The position numbers and the translations under genes are program-made. Source: HOT-345 sp963531535 (lineage in GTDB: Bacteria; Patescibacteriota; Gracilibacteria; Absconditabacterales; Absconditicoccaceae). Taken from it: a stretch of DNA of 12,048 nucleotides. The notes under the pieces are model-generated. The model was not told the DNA's origin, ran no database searches, and worked only from the letters and a program-made list of their open reading frames with translations. The stretch is from the NCBI GenBank assembly GCA_963531535.1, contig CAUSGX010000020.1, positions 1 through 12,048 on the forward strand. The letters run 5' to 3'. Shown piece by piece: positions 1 to 8,800 of this stretch. Positions within the stretch are counted from its first letter, which is position 1; every line of letters starts with the position of its first letter.

Positions 1-429
1 AAATTGCAGCCATACTTCTCTCGGAATTTCCTCAAAAGGAATGATTTTTCCTGCAATCAGTTTGGCATCTGCATTTTCTTCAAGTGAAGCCTTACCTGAT
101 ATTATATATTTTCTTCCTTCTTCAATAATATTTTTAAATTTCTCAAAGTCTCTCGGAAATACTATGACTTCGATATTGCCTACCAAATCTTCCAGAGTAA
201 TAAATGCCATCCGCTGATTATTTCTGGTAAGCTTAACATTTACTCCGGCAGCTATACCTCCTAATACATAGTTCATGTCAGGTCTTACATTTACCCTTTC
301 CTCTTCTTCATCAAGTTTGACTTCATAGATGAGACCTAAGGTATAGATATCTACAAGCGGAAAGTCTGGATCATAAACGGTTTGGAGTGCTTGTTCTATT
401 TTCTCGAGGAGTGCTGGATTATTCGTCAT
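1..429 (-). CDS. Chimeric protein: MIP18/SufT-like N-terminus joined to a DnaE-type OB fold (3' end outside window)
   Basis: 143 codons are visible and the C-terminus lies beyond position 1. Residues 1-45 read like the start of a MIP18/DUF59 (SufT/PaaD-type) domain, with the pattern ALQTVYDPDFPLVDIYTLGL followed by IYEVKLDE. The usual next strand (TMTLTTPxCP) is absent. The frame passes directly into a nucleic-acid-binding OB fold typical of the C-terminal part of DNA polymerase III alpha (GIAAGVNVKLTRNNQRMAF, then ITLEDLVGNIEVIVFPRDFE, LISGK-type and AKLIAGKIIPFEE strands). The PHP, polymerase palm and fingers domains of DnaE are not upstream, so this is not an ordinary dnaE. The ATG at 427-429 overlaps the end of the preceding gene by 11 bp, suggesting translational coupling. 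No in-frame UGA is present. Function is unknown; the domain matches are from memory of the families. Confidence 0.75.
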   Translation of the reverse strand, partial: MTNNPALLEKIEQALQTVYDPDFPLVDIYTLGLIYEVKLDEEEERVNVRPDMNYVLGGIAAGVNVKLTRNNQRMAFITLEDLVGNIEVIVFPRDFEKFKNIIEEGRKYIISGKASLEENADAKLIAGKIIPFEEIPREVWLQF

Positions 430-805
430 GAGAAGTTTTAGATTGTCAGGTAAAAATAAACCACTGCATTAGGATAAAAAGTCCTAAAAACAGAATTCAA
501 ATCGCTTTATTCCAGAGTTCTCCTACAATTAATAAAACATTTATTAATAAATAGAGTCCAAAGAGAAATGAAGCTTTGTAGGCATCTTTCTGCATTTTTT
601 CTCTGGTAATATTGATGAAAAAGAGGGCTTGTCCTCAGTAAAAGAGAAAATATGATACTCCCCACGTGGCTACAAAAATTCCGATGAGAAGTAAACTTAG
701 AGAAATTTCTGGATCTTCTTTAATATTAAGTTGGGAAAGTGTTATAGCTAGGATTATTCATCCGAAGATGATTTTGATAGCAGATGCAAGTGAATACGTG
801 CTCAT
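419..805 (-). CDS. Small multi-pass membrane protein, unknown family
   Basis: 128 aa when UGA is read as Gly (four in-frame UGA codons), starting at ATG 803-805 and ending in TAA at 419-421. Hydrophobic segments lie at about residues 8-26, 34-60, 82-97 and 104-120, separated by a charged stretch (TREKMQKDAYKAS), so three or four membrane helices are likely. It overlaps the next gene by 11 bp and follows a larger membrane protein gene by 48 bp, so the three are probably co-transcribed. No motif identifies a function. Under the standard code this gene would be broken into pieces too short to notice. Confidence 0.8.
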
Positions 806-853
806 CTGTCTTATTCAAGAGAAAAATTGCATTTAATCTGCTTGATCAATAAA

Positions 854-1735
854 TTAAAACTCTACATTTACGGATTCTTTTTCTGCTGCTTGTTTCTGAT
901 TTTCTAGGATGGTCTGGGTATCAAGTTCAGCTTGAGAAGGGAGGTAGAATGGATTTGCTCAGGTTTCATAGATCTTGTGATAGATAATTTCCCAGAGCCC
1001 TTGTCCAAAAATCATAATCGGAAATACAACCAAAGTCGACTCATATGCGAGCATATAACGAGCTGAAACATCTACGCTACCAAAAGTCCCTTTCCAGATG
1101 ATTCCTAACACAACAAGTGATATTGCAAATCCAACGGTACATCCAGCAAGAGAGGAAGCTGAATAGTTTGGGTTTACTGCGAATTCGATTTGACAAAATG
1201 AGATGAAGACTGCGATTGCGACATAGAGTGCAAAAAGCACAACGTCGGCTCCTGAAGTATCTTTTAATATCACGAAAAGCCCCATCATAATAGCAAAAAG
1301 AATTCCGTTTGTGAGAAGGAGGAGTCCACTCACTTTTCACTGATGAATATATTTTTGCGAAAAGAAAACTCAGTATAAAAGCATTAAAATCTGACTTCCA
1401 AAAAAGGTAATCATAAAACCGAGGAATAGTAGGATCAGCCATGCTAAAGGATGAGCTTCTGCCGTTGTTGCGACTCAGGTTGTTACGGTTTCTGTTTTTA
1501 CAGCGACTCCAAAAGCTGACATCACAACAAGCAAGATGATACTCATCATTGCTCCGACTACTACTCCAAGAAGTGTCTTCCCAAGTAGACTTCGTCCAGA
1601 AATATTTGATGGTGTATTTATAATTTTATCAAGCTTGCTTCTTTCCTCCTGAGCGATATTTTGTGGACGAAGGTTTATTTTTCATCCATCTATGGAAGGA
1701 ATTTCAAACTGCATTCATGGAGTCAATTCGTTCAT
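854..1735 (-). CDS. Multi-pass integral membrane protein, unknown family
   Basis: 293 aa with six in-frame UGA codons read as Gly; ATG at 1733-1735 and TAA at 854-856. A charged N-terminal cytoplasmic stretch of about 50 residues (MNELTPGMQFEIPSIDGGK..) precedes about six hydrophobic segments (about 52-76, 95-118, 131-152, 158-178, 190-208, 222-243). A polar, Gln/Glu-rich tail of about 40 residues follows (TQTILENQKQAAEKE). A GTG at 1331-1333 opens a shorter UGA-free frame, but the upstream sequence is continuous protein with membrane segments and the ATG lies just 11 bp after the preceding lipoprotein gene, so the long form is chosen. No family is recognised. The operon context (lipoprotein plus two small membrane proteins) suggests an envelope component. 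Confidence 0.85.
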
Positions 1736-1746
1736 AGTATCTATAA

Positions 1747-2280
1747 CTAGCGAGTAAAATTGATTTTTGATAGACTATCAATAAAGACTGATCTATTTCT
1801 CTTTTGTGGAGTAGCATAGGAGATTATGAGGATTTTTCCTGGCATTTGGACTGCATATTGGGCAGTATAGAGCTCAAACCCCCTTGGGTCCGTGATTGTA
1901 TAGGATTTTAATATCGCTGAGCGAGTGGATGTCCCGGAGGGGATTTCAGATTTATTTGTTGTTTCTTGACTGATCTGGTAGCCATAAAGCCTGAGCTGAT
2001 TGAGCGACTGCTGCATATAGGATACGAGAGGCACGCTACTTGAAACTTCATCAATAATTAAACTATCAAGTGTTGCACTTTTATCTTGATTGACTTCCTG
2101 ATAGCTTATACGTTGATTGAGTGTTTTAATCCTTTTCATCTCTGGTATAAGCTCTGCATCTCGAGAGAAATCTAGGCTTCTCACTGCTAATTGATGGGTT
2201 GTGATTCAACATCAAGTTAGGAGAAGACTGAGTATTCCGGTCGAAAATAGGAGGAGAAATCTTTTGTGATGATTCAGCAT
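1747..2280 (-). CDS. Lipoprotein, unknown function
   Basis: 177 aa, ATG at 2278-2280, TAG stop at 1747-1749. The N-terminus is a lipoprotein signal: HHKR, a hydrophobic stretch to residue 21, then the lipobox L-T-G-C with Cys24 as the expected lipidated residue. Gly23 and Gly25 are both UGA codons. Without recoding the protein would appear to start at a GTG at 2182-2184 and lose its export signal. The mature part (ELIPEMKRIKTLNQRI .. DPRGFELYTAQYAVQMPGKI .. IISYATPQKRNRSVF) looks like a small mixed alpha/beta domain of the kind seen in hypothetical lipoproteins that follow membrane protein genes; I do not recognise a family. It lies 11 bp from the genes on both sides, so it is clearly in the same operon. 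Confidence 0.88.
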
Positions 2281-2291
2281 TTTGTGCCCTT

Positions 2292-2606
2292 TTAGATAAA
2301 GATGAAGAGCATTGCTAGTGCAAGTCCAACGATGATCCCGATGAGAAAAGATTTCTTAAGAATATTTTCTTTTACCTCACTCATTTGTGCGTCAATACTT
2401 TTCCCCGCCCAAATCAGTGCGATCAAATATCCTACCATACATCCACAGAATAGAAGATATCCTGGCATTAGGACCATTCCGATCGAGGTGAAGAGATATT
2501 CTCCAAAGAACAATTCTCCTCTGATGAGGAAGATTCCCATAAGCAAAGTCGCGAAATAGAAAACTCGCCTTAGTACTTGAAAGAGGATTGTCATCAACGC
2601 TTTCAT
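2292..2606 (-). CDS. Small membrane protein, first gene of the operon
   Basis: 104 aa, ATG at 2604-2606 and TAA at 2292-2294, with no in-frame UGA. Three hydrophobic segments are visible (about 5-28, 38-67, 85-104), with a polar loop containing KSIDAQMSEVKENILKKS before the last helix. No in-frame ATG occurs upstream before a stop, so this start is preferred. A candidate promoter ends about 22 bp upstream and the next gene starts 11 bp downstream, so this is probably the leading gene of a five-gene operon. No family is recognised. Confidence 0.8.
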   Translation of the reverse strand: MKALMTILFQVLRRVFYFATLLMGIFLIRGELFFGEYLFTSIGMVLMPGYLLFCGCMVGYLIALIWAGKSIDAQMSEVKENILKKSFLIGIIVGLALAMLFIFI

Positions 2607-2627
2607 CTGAATGAGTAAAACGTTCTT

Positions 2628-2655
2628 ATCGTATCTTTTCTGATCTGAAAATCAA
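2628..2655 (-). promoter_or_regulatory. Candidate sigma-70-type promoter of the membrane-protein operon
   Basis: On the minus strand TTGATT (2650-2655) and TACGAT (2628-2633) are separated by 16 bp. The elements lie between the terminator of the upstream lipoprotein gene and the ATG at 2606, where a promoter is expected. The -10 match is modest (4 of 6). Confidence 0.45.
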
Positions 2656-2683
2656 GCAAAAGTCTGTCTCTATCTAAAAGGGG

Positions 2684-2719
2684 AAAAATAAAAAAACAGA
2701 CCTCATCAAGAGATCTGCT
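2684..2719 (-). terminator. Rho-independent terminator of the DUF333 lipoprotein gene
   Basis: On the minus strand AGCAGATCTC pairs with GAGGTCTGTT (10 bp including two G-T pairs) across the loop TTGAT, followed by a run of seven T and then A-TTTTT. It starts 22 bp after the TAA at 2741. Confidence 0.85.
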
Positions 2720-2740
2720 TTTGGAAATTTTCTTTCCGTA

Positions 2741-3373
2741 TTATTCAATATCTACACTAGTTACTTTACCATTCTTAACTGTTGCATTTACGCGACCAGG
2801 TCTAAGATCTGCAGTTAGTGCATTAGGTTTTCCATCTTCCTCAGCGATACGGAAATCTACTCCATTTTCTTTTGCTTTAGCCTGAGCCTCTGCAACGCTA
2901 AGTCCTACGTATCCAGCTCCCTGAGATGCTCTATAAAATTCCCATTCGTCTTTTTCTTCTCCGTTTGCTAATTTACAAACTCCGTATTCAGATCAGTCTT
3001 CATTTTTTTTGGTTTCACTAGTTCCTCACTGTGCTACACAGTATTCACTTGCTGGATTTGCAGTCTGAGTTTCTGTCTCAGTTCCTGTTTGAGTGTTAGT
3101 GTTTGCATTATCAAGACACTTAGGTTCTGCATAGGTTTCGCAGAACATCTCTGTACAAGCAGGTTCTCCACCTAAAGCTCTTGTACAAGTGTTACATCCA
3201 TCAGAAAAGCTCTGACAACTTTCTGGGATTAGTGTTTTCCAGCTGTCTTGATTGTAAGTTGTGGTTCCAGAAGTTTGAGCTATATCTGGAGTGTTTTGTG
3301 GTGTAGGTCCGCATCCTGTGAGAACGAGTGCTGTTCCAACAGCGAATGCAACTACAGAAACGAGTTTTTTCAT
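2741..3373 (-). CDS. Lipoprotein with Cys-rich segment, DUF333 domain and I78-inhibitor-like C-terminus
   Basis: 210 aa, ATG at 3371-3373, TAA at 2741-2743, two in-frame UGA codons (about residues 116 and 126) inside the DUF333 part. Residues 1-21 form a lipoprotein signal with lipobox LTGC (Cys21). A Thr/Gln-rich spacer leads to a Cys-rich segment (SFSDGCNTCTRALGGEPACT, then EMFCETYAEPKCLD) with eight Cys, probably disulphide-bonded outside the cytoplasm. Residues about 107-149 match DUF333 (NPASEYCVAQGGT .. DGSEYGVCKLANGE .. EWEFYR). Residues about 155-210 resemble the peptidase inhibitor I78 family (VGLSVAEAQAKAKENGVDFR, then LRPGRVNATVKNGKV, with the typical RPGRxN). Known I78 proteins inhibit serine proteases, so an envelope-anchored inhibitor is plausible but inferred. 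It is transcribed alone, divergently from the EnvC-like gene. Confidence 0.88.
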
Positions 3374-3430
3374 GATATTAGAAATAGAATATAAAAAACT
3401 GAATTAGTGATTGCGTTTCTCAATATTTTG

Positions 3431-3507
3431 AGCGGGGAAAGTTACCTTAATAATAGAAATATTTTTCCAAAAATCAACCCCTAAAAGCTTTTTTGGGTTT
3501 CCCCGCT
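3431..3507. repeat. Perfect 10-bp inverted repeat bracketing a promoter
   Basis: AGCGGGGAAA at 3431-3440 is the exact reverse complement of TTTCCCCGCT at 3498-3507, with 57 bp between them. The arms are GC-rich in an AT-rich background and lie on either side of the candidate promoter at 3450-3477. They could be paired operator sites. A transcript starting near 3443 would contain only one arm, so an RNA hairpin is less likely unless transcription starts further up. Confidence 0.55.
3450..3477 (-). promoter_or_regulatory. Candidate promoter of the DUF333 lipoprotein gene
   Basis: On the minus strand TTGATT (3472-3477) and TATTAT (3450-3455) are 16 bp apart, 76 bp upstream of the ATG at 3373. 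The match is fair and the position is suitable. Confidence 0.45.
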
Positions 3508-3684
3508 TCTTGAGCTGTACTCTGCTCCAGGGAAAGCTATTTTATAGCTTTAAAAATTATGATTTTCTCTCTGACTATGGCTAAGAACTCTTTGAAAAAA
3601 TATCTTACATCACAAAAAATAAAAATGTCAGGATAAAAAAGAATGAAAATACATCAGATTTTTTCTTTTTTTTCTGAAAATGGC

Positions 3685-3690
3685 TATACT
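3685..3690 (+). promoter_or_regulatory. Possible -10 element for the EnvC-like gene
   Basis: TATACT lies 38 bp upstream of the ATG at 3729. No convincing -35 element is present at the usual distance, only a T-rich tract, so this is a weak call. Confidence 0.3.
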
Positions 3691-3728
3691 TAGAGATGAT
3701 TTTTATCTTTATATAAAGAGAAAAAACA

Positions 3729-5753
3729 ATGAATATTCAGAAATTTTTATTTGGAACTTTGATCGTCCTATGAGGAACTTCGCTTTTGCAGGGAGGAATT
3801 TTTGCGCAAGAGGAGCAATCTCTCTCGAGAGATGCTACCTTACTTGGTTCAGAAGTTAGTCAAGATGCTGCGTTCAAGTCTGCGGTAGATGAAGTCACTT
3901 ATTTGAGACTAAGTCTTTATGATTTTAGGCAAAATCTTAAACAAATGGATGCAGCTGAGAGAGAAAAAAATCAAGGAAAACTTGATCAGCAATATAAAGA
4001 AGCAAGAGCAGCTATGACACAGGTGATCTATGATTTGGATAATTCAAGTATGAGAATTACGAAGTTGCTGCAGAGTCTTTATAAATACAAAGTAAAACTT
4101 GCTAAACAGATTGATTTGCTCACTGAAACCAAAGGACATTTGGAAGTTGGGAAGCAATATCTCAGTCAGCTTTTGTATATTGCATATAAGATGCAGAGAG
4201 AGATTTATGATGAAAGCTGAGATCATATCGATGAGCTTAAGGTTTTTGCAAAAACTAACCAAATTCCACAGCTCTTGGCTGGGAATGATACTCTTCAAAT
4301 GCTGCTTGTTCAGATCAATGAGCTTCTTAAGCAAGCAACAGTAAAAGAAAAACAAAAAACTGAACTTATTTCTTCCCTTGTGAAGCTTAAAACTGATGCT
4401 CAAAAAGCATTGGCTCATTATAGTTCTGAAATTCAAAAACTTAAACAAAAAAAGGAATATCTTGCAACTTTTATGAAACTCTATAAAGAAAAAAAATTAG
4501 CGATTGCTCTTCTTACTTGAGCGGCTGCTGAAAGTAAGTGACTCCACGAGGCAATCAATGAAATGGTCTCTGCAATAATTTCTAAAAATATTGATCAGAC
4601 GAGTGGAATCCCAGAAGCAATAAAAGCTCTCAATGAAAAAACAGATTCCTCTGAGAATGAAAAATCTCCAGTGGCATGGCCAAGCTATCCTGTTCGTCAG
4701 ATTTTGACTATTTTCAAAGATCCAAGTTTTGAGAAGGAAAATGGGTATAAGAATTTAGGTATTGAGTTGGCAGTTGAACAATGAACGCCAGTATATGCGA
4801 TGAGGGACGGTGTGGTATATCATACTGATAGTGGTTCTGGAGCGATTAGTTGGCTAATGATTATGCATTCAGATGGCTATATTTCAACATATGCATATAT
4901 GAGTTCTATTGCTGTGAAAAAGGGAGATATCGTTCGTAGAGGACAATTTATCGGAACTAGCGGTGGTGAACCTGGTACAGAAGGTGCGGGATTCCTCTCA
5001 AAGTCCGCAAATCTGACCTTTCAGCTTTTCAAAGATGGAGTGGCTATAGATCCGCTAACAGTTCTTGATCTTAGTGTCGTTCAAGACAAGGAAAAAGTAT
5101 TGCCTGAGGAATATAGACTCAAATATTTTAATGATCACTATGTGAGGCCAATCAATGTAGAAAATCTGACCTTTATCAAAGGTGATACAGTAGATCAAAG
5201 AGCTCAGACTTTTTTGAATAATTATGCAGTAGGAGTGTATAGAGATCTCGCATTTTGGGATCAAGTAGTGGCAGGAACAAATATTGATAGAGATATGGTG
5301 ATCTGTATTGGTTTTGCTGAATCAACACTCGGAAAATTTCTCGCAACAGACAATAATATTGGAAATGTAGGAAATAACGATAGAGGAGATCGTATTGCTT
5401 ATGAGAACCCATATAATGGAGCAAGATTGATTCCTTTTACCCTTAATAACCAGTATCTTGGAAACTATCATACGATTAAACAGCTCTCAAGATATGGAAA
5501 TAGCGATGGAAAAATTTATGCCTCTAGTCCAATCAATTGGCAGACTAATGTTCAAAAATGTCTCTCAAAAATTAAAGCCTACTATGTGCCTGAAGATTTT
5601 CCATTTAGAACTGGAGTAAATCCTAATGCAAAAGCAAATGCCTGAGCTGAGCCACTCAAGACTGAAAGAAATACTCTTATGAGTGGAGCTACTCAGACAA
5701 AGCTTGGTGGTATTCCTGTTGAGCAGAAGAAAACTACAACATGAAACCAATAA
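3729..5753 (+). CDS. Secreted EnvC-like protein: coiled coil, degenerate M23 (LytM) domain, lysozyme-like domain
   Basis: 674 aa with seven in-frame UGA codons read as Gly; ATG at 3729, TAA at 5751-5753. Residues 1-26 are a signal peptide (MNIQKFLFGTLIVLG..) whose Gly15 is UGA. Residues about 40-275 are rich in Lys, Glu, Gln and Leu and look coiled-coil, as in EnvC. Residues about 321-442 follow the M23/LytM pattern (GIELAVEQGTPVYAMRDGVV, then GYISTYAYMSSIAVKKGDIV, RRGQFIG), but the zinc ligands are lost: the HxGID His reads Asn/Leu, YAH reads YAY, and the final HxH reads NLT. It is therefore probably not a peptidase but an activator or binding domain, as known for EnvC. Residues about 500-630 (DMVICIGFAESTLGKF .. 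NIGNVGNNDRG) resemble a lysozyme/lytic-transglycosylase-like fold with Glu531 as candidate acid. A role in peptidoglycan remodelling during division is inferred. Confidence 0.88.
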
Positions 5754-5797
5754 TCAAATATGTCTAGTAGAAAACTCTAATCAAAAAGTATAAAAAT

Positions 5798-5825
5798 TTG
5801 ACAAAATTGATGAAATGACTATAGT
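5798..5825 (+). promoter_or_regulatory. Promoter of the giant surface-protein gene
   Basis: A consensus TTGACA (5798-5803) is followed after 16 bp by TATAGT (5820-5825), 5 of 6 matching the -10 consensus. It lies in the 121-bp gap between the EnvC-like gene and the ATG at 5875, so the surface protein can be transcribed on its own. No terminator is visible after the EnvC-like gene, so readthrough is also possible. Confidence 0.7.
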
Positions 5826-5874
5826 TTAAGTTAATGTTAAAAAAATCTGATTTTTAGTCTTTTTTCCCAAGACG

Positions 5875-8800
5875 ATGAGTAAGAAAACAAAAACAAATTT
5901 TATATCAGCTTCTGTAAAAAGGGTGCGCTCTCTCACACTTTTGGTGACTGGAGGTGTGGTGATGAGTAGTATGGCACTTGCGCTCTTGCTCCAAGATACT
6001 GCTAGTTCAAATAATGAAAATGTGCAGGTCTGAGGAGTTCAGAGTAGAGTTCAGTATTTAACAGGAATGACGCTTAGCTGAGCAAATAATAATCATATTA
6101 AATTTGAGTATAAGGAAGGTACGAACTCACTTAATCTCAATGCTGCTGTGAATCTTCATGCTTTGATCCTTGGTGCCTCAAATAGTGGGGTGACTGGAGC
6201 AACAGTTATCGGAGGACATGATAATAAGGTTCAGGGAAACTGACAAAATGCTGCAATTATCGGAGGAAGTAATAATACGACGAATGATACCACAAGTTCA
6301 ATAATTGCTGGTTCGAAGTGATCTAGTATTACTAAGGCAGGGGAGAGTGCAATCTTCTCTGCTCAAGGGACAATCGTAGGAGGAGAGAATCCGACAGATA
6401 CTGTCTTTATTGTTTGAGGGCAGAATCACTCTACTACTAATGCAAGTACTGTATTTATCGCGGGAGCTGAAGGGATTCAGACTACTAAATCTCATAATGT
6501 ACTCATTGGAAAAAATATTCGTTCAAATCAGAGTAATATCTTTGTATGGTCAAATGGAAATACAGAGCTAACTCCTCAGAAGGGAAGTGCTTTTTACGTA
6601 AACTCAACTTCTGGTTTCGGTCTCAATACTAATAATCCACAAGCAGCACTTGATATTGCAAATGGAGGACTCGCATTTAATAAAGTTTATCAACTTTCAG
6701 ATCTTGCTGATGTGAAGGAACCATGAGTGATACTGATGGTTGCTAAGGATGGAAAGCAAGGAATCTGTGCATATAATGGGACTACTTGGGTACCGTTGAG
6801 TTTGAATGCTGAGAGAGAATGACTTTGTGTAGGGAATACTCAGCCTGCTCGTCCTATTCATGTTCTTAGAGAATCTGTTGCCATTTCTGGAGCTGTTGCG
6901 AATGGAAGTGCTGTTTTAACCAACGGTGTTACTTCTCTTCCTCAGGTGTGGTCTAAGATTGCAAATGGTAATAGATGAGGATGGGAGAATCATCCATGGA
7001 CATATAAACATACGGGAACACTTAATGATGGAGAGTATAGATGTGGAATTGGTTATCATATGGGGAATCCTACTCCAGATGGTATGAAAAATACAAACTG
7101 TAGCTCCTGTACTCCTATCACAAATCAGCGAGACTGGAGAAGCAATGGAAAGAATGATGACTGTGAATTTTCTTGCAAGGCAGGATTTAAAAAAGTTGGA
7201 AGAAGCTGTGATACTTGTGAGGTCTGAACCTATAGTGTAAATGGAACTACAGCAAATAGCTGTGCAAGTTGTACGAATAAGCCGGCGAACTCTCACTATA
7301 CTAGTAATGGAACAAGTGCTACCTCGTGTACTTGGGCATGTGATGCAGGATATCATAATGTTGGATGAGTATGTAAGAAGGCTGTTTGGAAGCCGACAGT
7401 AACTCCTACATGTAAAGCGTATCCTGGAAAGTGGAAAGATGCATTGAAGGTTACAACTTATAGCTGTGCTTTACAGGAAGATCCTTCAGTAGCGGTGCCT
7501 GAGAATATCTGTGCTCACTGGTCAACGAAACCTACTAATCAAACTGTGGCTTTCGCAGATGAAAATTGTAATCCTCCAGAGTGGGAAACAAATCGAACTT
7601 GTCCTCAGCCTGCTTGTAATCTCTCAAGACTCGCTGGAAAATGTGGAGGAGTAATTGAGTCAGTAACTTGTACCAAGCATAAAAGAGATAGAGCATGAAA
7701 TAGTTATGAAACGATAACTACACTTGAGGGAAAAGCATGTACAAGAACATGTGAAACTGCAGCTTGTGGAGCTGCAAATGGTGTAGCTACAAAATATCAA
7801 CCGACTACACTCTGTGCCGCAGGTACAGCATCAGCCGTAGGAGGTAATGCAAGTGTTTGGTCATGGACCTGTACTCAGCTTGATGGTGCTAAAAATTGTA
7901 GTGCTAACAGGCTCCCTCTCAAGGGAGGAAGTTGTGGAGGAGTTCATAATACGATTATTAAGACGCTTCCATCTTCAAACACTCCAAACCTTTGTGAATA
8001 TGGAACAGTGACCAGTATTCAAGATATTGCTTGGTTTGTACGTGTTCATCCTCTACCACATCTAGGAAGGTGGAAGTGGAAGTGTAGGGGAGATGCTTGA
8101 GCTACTAATGAGGAGGTAAATTGTTTTGCTCATGCTCCAGAGCCAAAAGCTGGGGAATGTAATCTCTCAGAAGTAAATAAATGTACGGTTGGAACTGTTG
8201 AAGAAACTAGCGAACCTTTAACTAACGGAACTAGATGGAAGTGTGTTTGAATAGATGGAGGAGACTCTACTACTTGTTCTGCCTGTGATAGTGGTTATAA
8301 ATACAATTCAACCACAAGCAAGTGTGAGCCGAAGTGCGGTGCTGGATATACGTTGAGTAACGGGAAATGTGTAAAACGGGAATGTAAAAAAGAAGAAAAA
8401 TGTAATTGTCTTGTGTCTCAGGGAAGAGTTCAGGTAGCGTGTGAAGGACTTGCTCCTGGACAGGAAGGATGGTGTTATAGAGAGTTTCCACCAATACCAA
8501 CAATAACAGAAGACACTAAACAACAATGCGAGAGCAAACCACAGTGTCAATGGAGAGAGGTAAATCGCTCAATCTGTGTAGATAATAATTCTAACAAACT
8601 CTCAGATGCAGCATGTAGTTCTATCGGACCTAAGGAAAGCTGTAACAGACCACCGACTCCACCGACTCCACCCCCTCCAGGACCACCTGCACAATTAAAA
8701 ATCAACGGTCTCTGTAAAACTCATGCTTGAACTCATACTTCTCAACCGGCTACCTCGACAGCTAATGGATGTATAGCTGGAGATTATGAGGATATTCCTG

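Larger units (their letters stand above)
3374..3728. other. Divergent intergenic region, 355 bp, no gene seen
   Basis: This AT-rich region separates two divergent genes and must hold both promoters. Besides the promoter candidates and the 10-bp inverted repeat listed separately, it contains the palindrome AAAGCTAT-TTT-ATAGCTTT at 3533-3551 and several A/T tracts. I see no coding signal with UGA as Gly, and no tRNA-like fold. Confidence 0.7.

Noticed and set aside
1077..1442. Plus-strand open frame of 121 aa
   Set aside because: It is antisense to the well-supported multi-pass membrane protein and has no matching features.
3533..3551. Palindrome AAAGCTAT-TTT-ATAGCTTT as a terminator
   Set aside because: It lies between divergent genes where none is needed and has no T tract on the transcribed side.
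6916..7356. Minus-strand open frame of 146 aa inside the giant gene
   Set aside because: It is the antisense shadow of the Cys-rich region, giving a Ser/Ile/Cys-rich product with no recognisable features.
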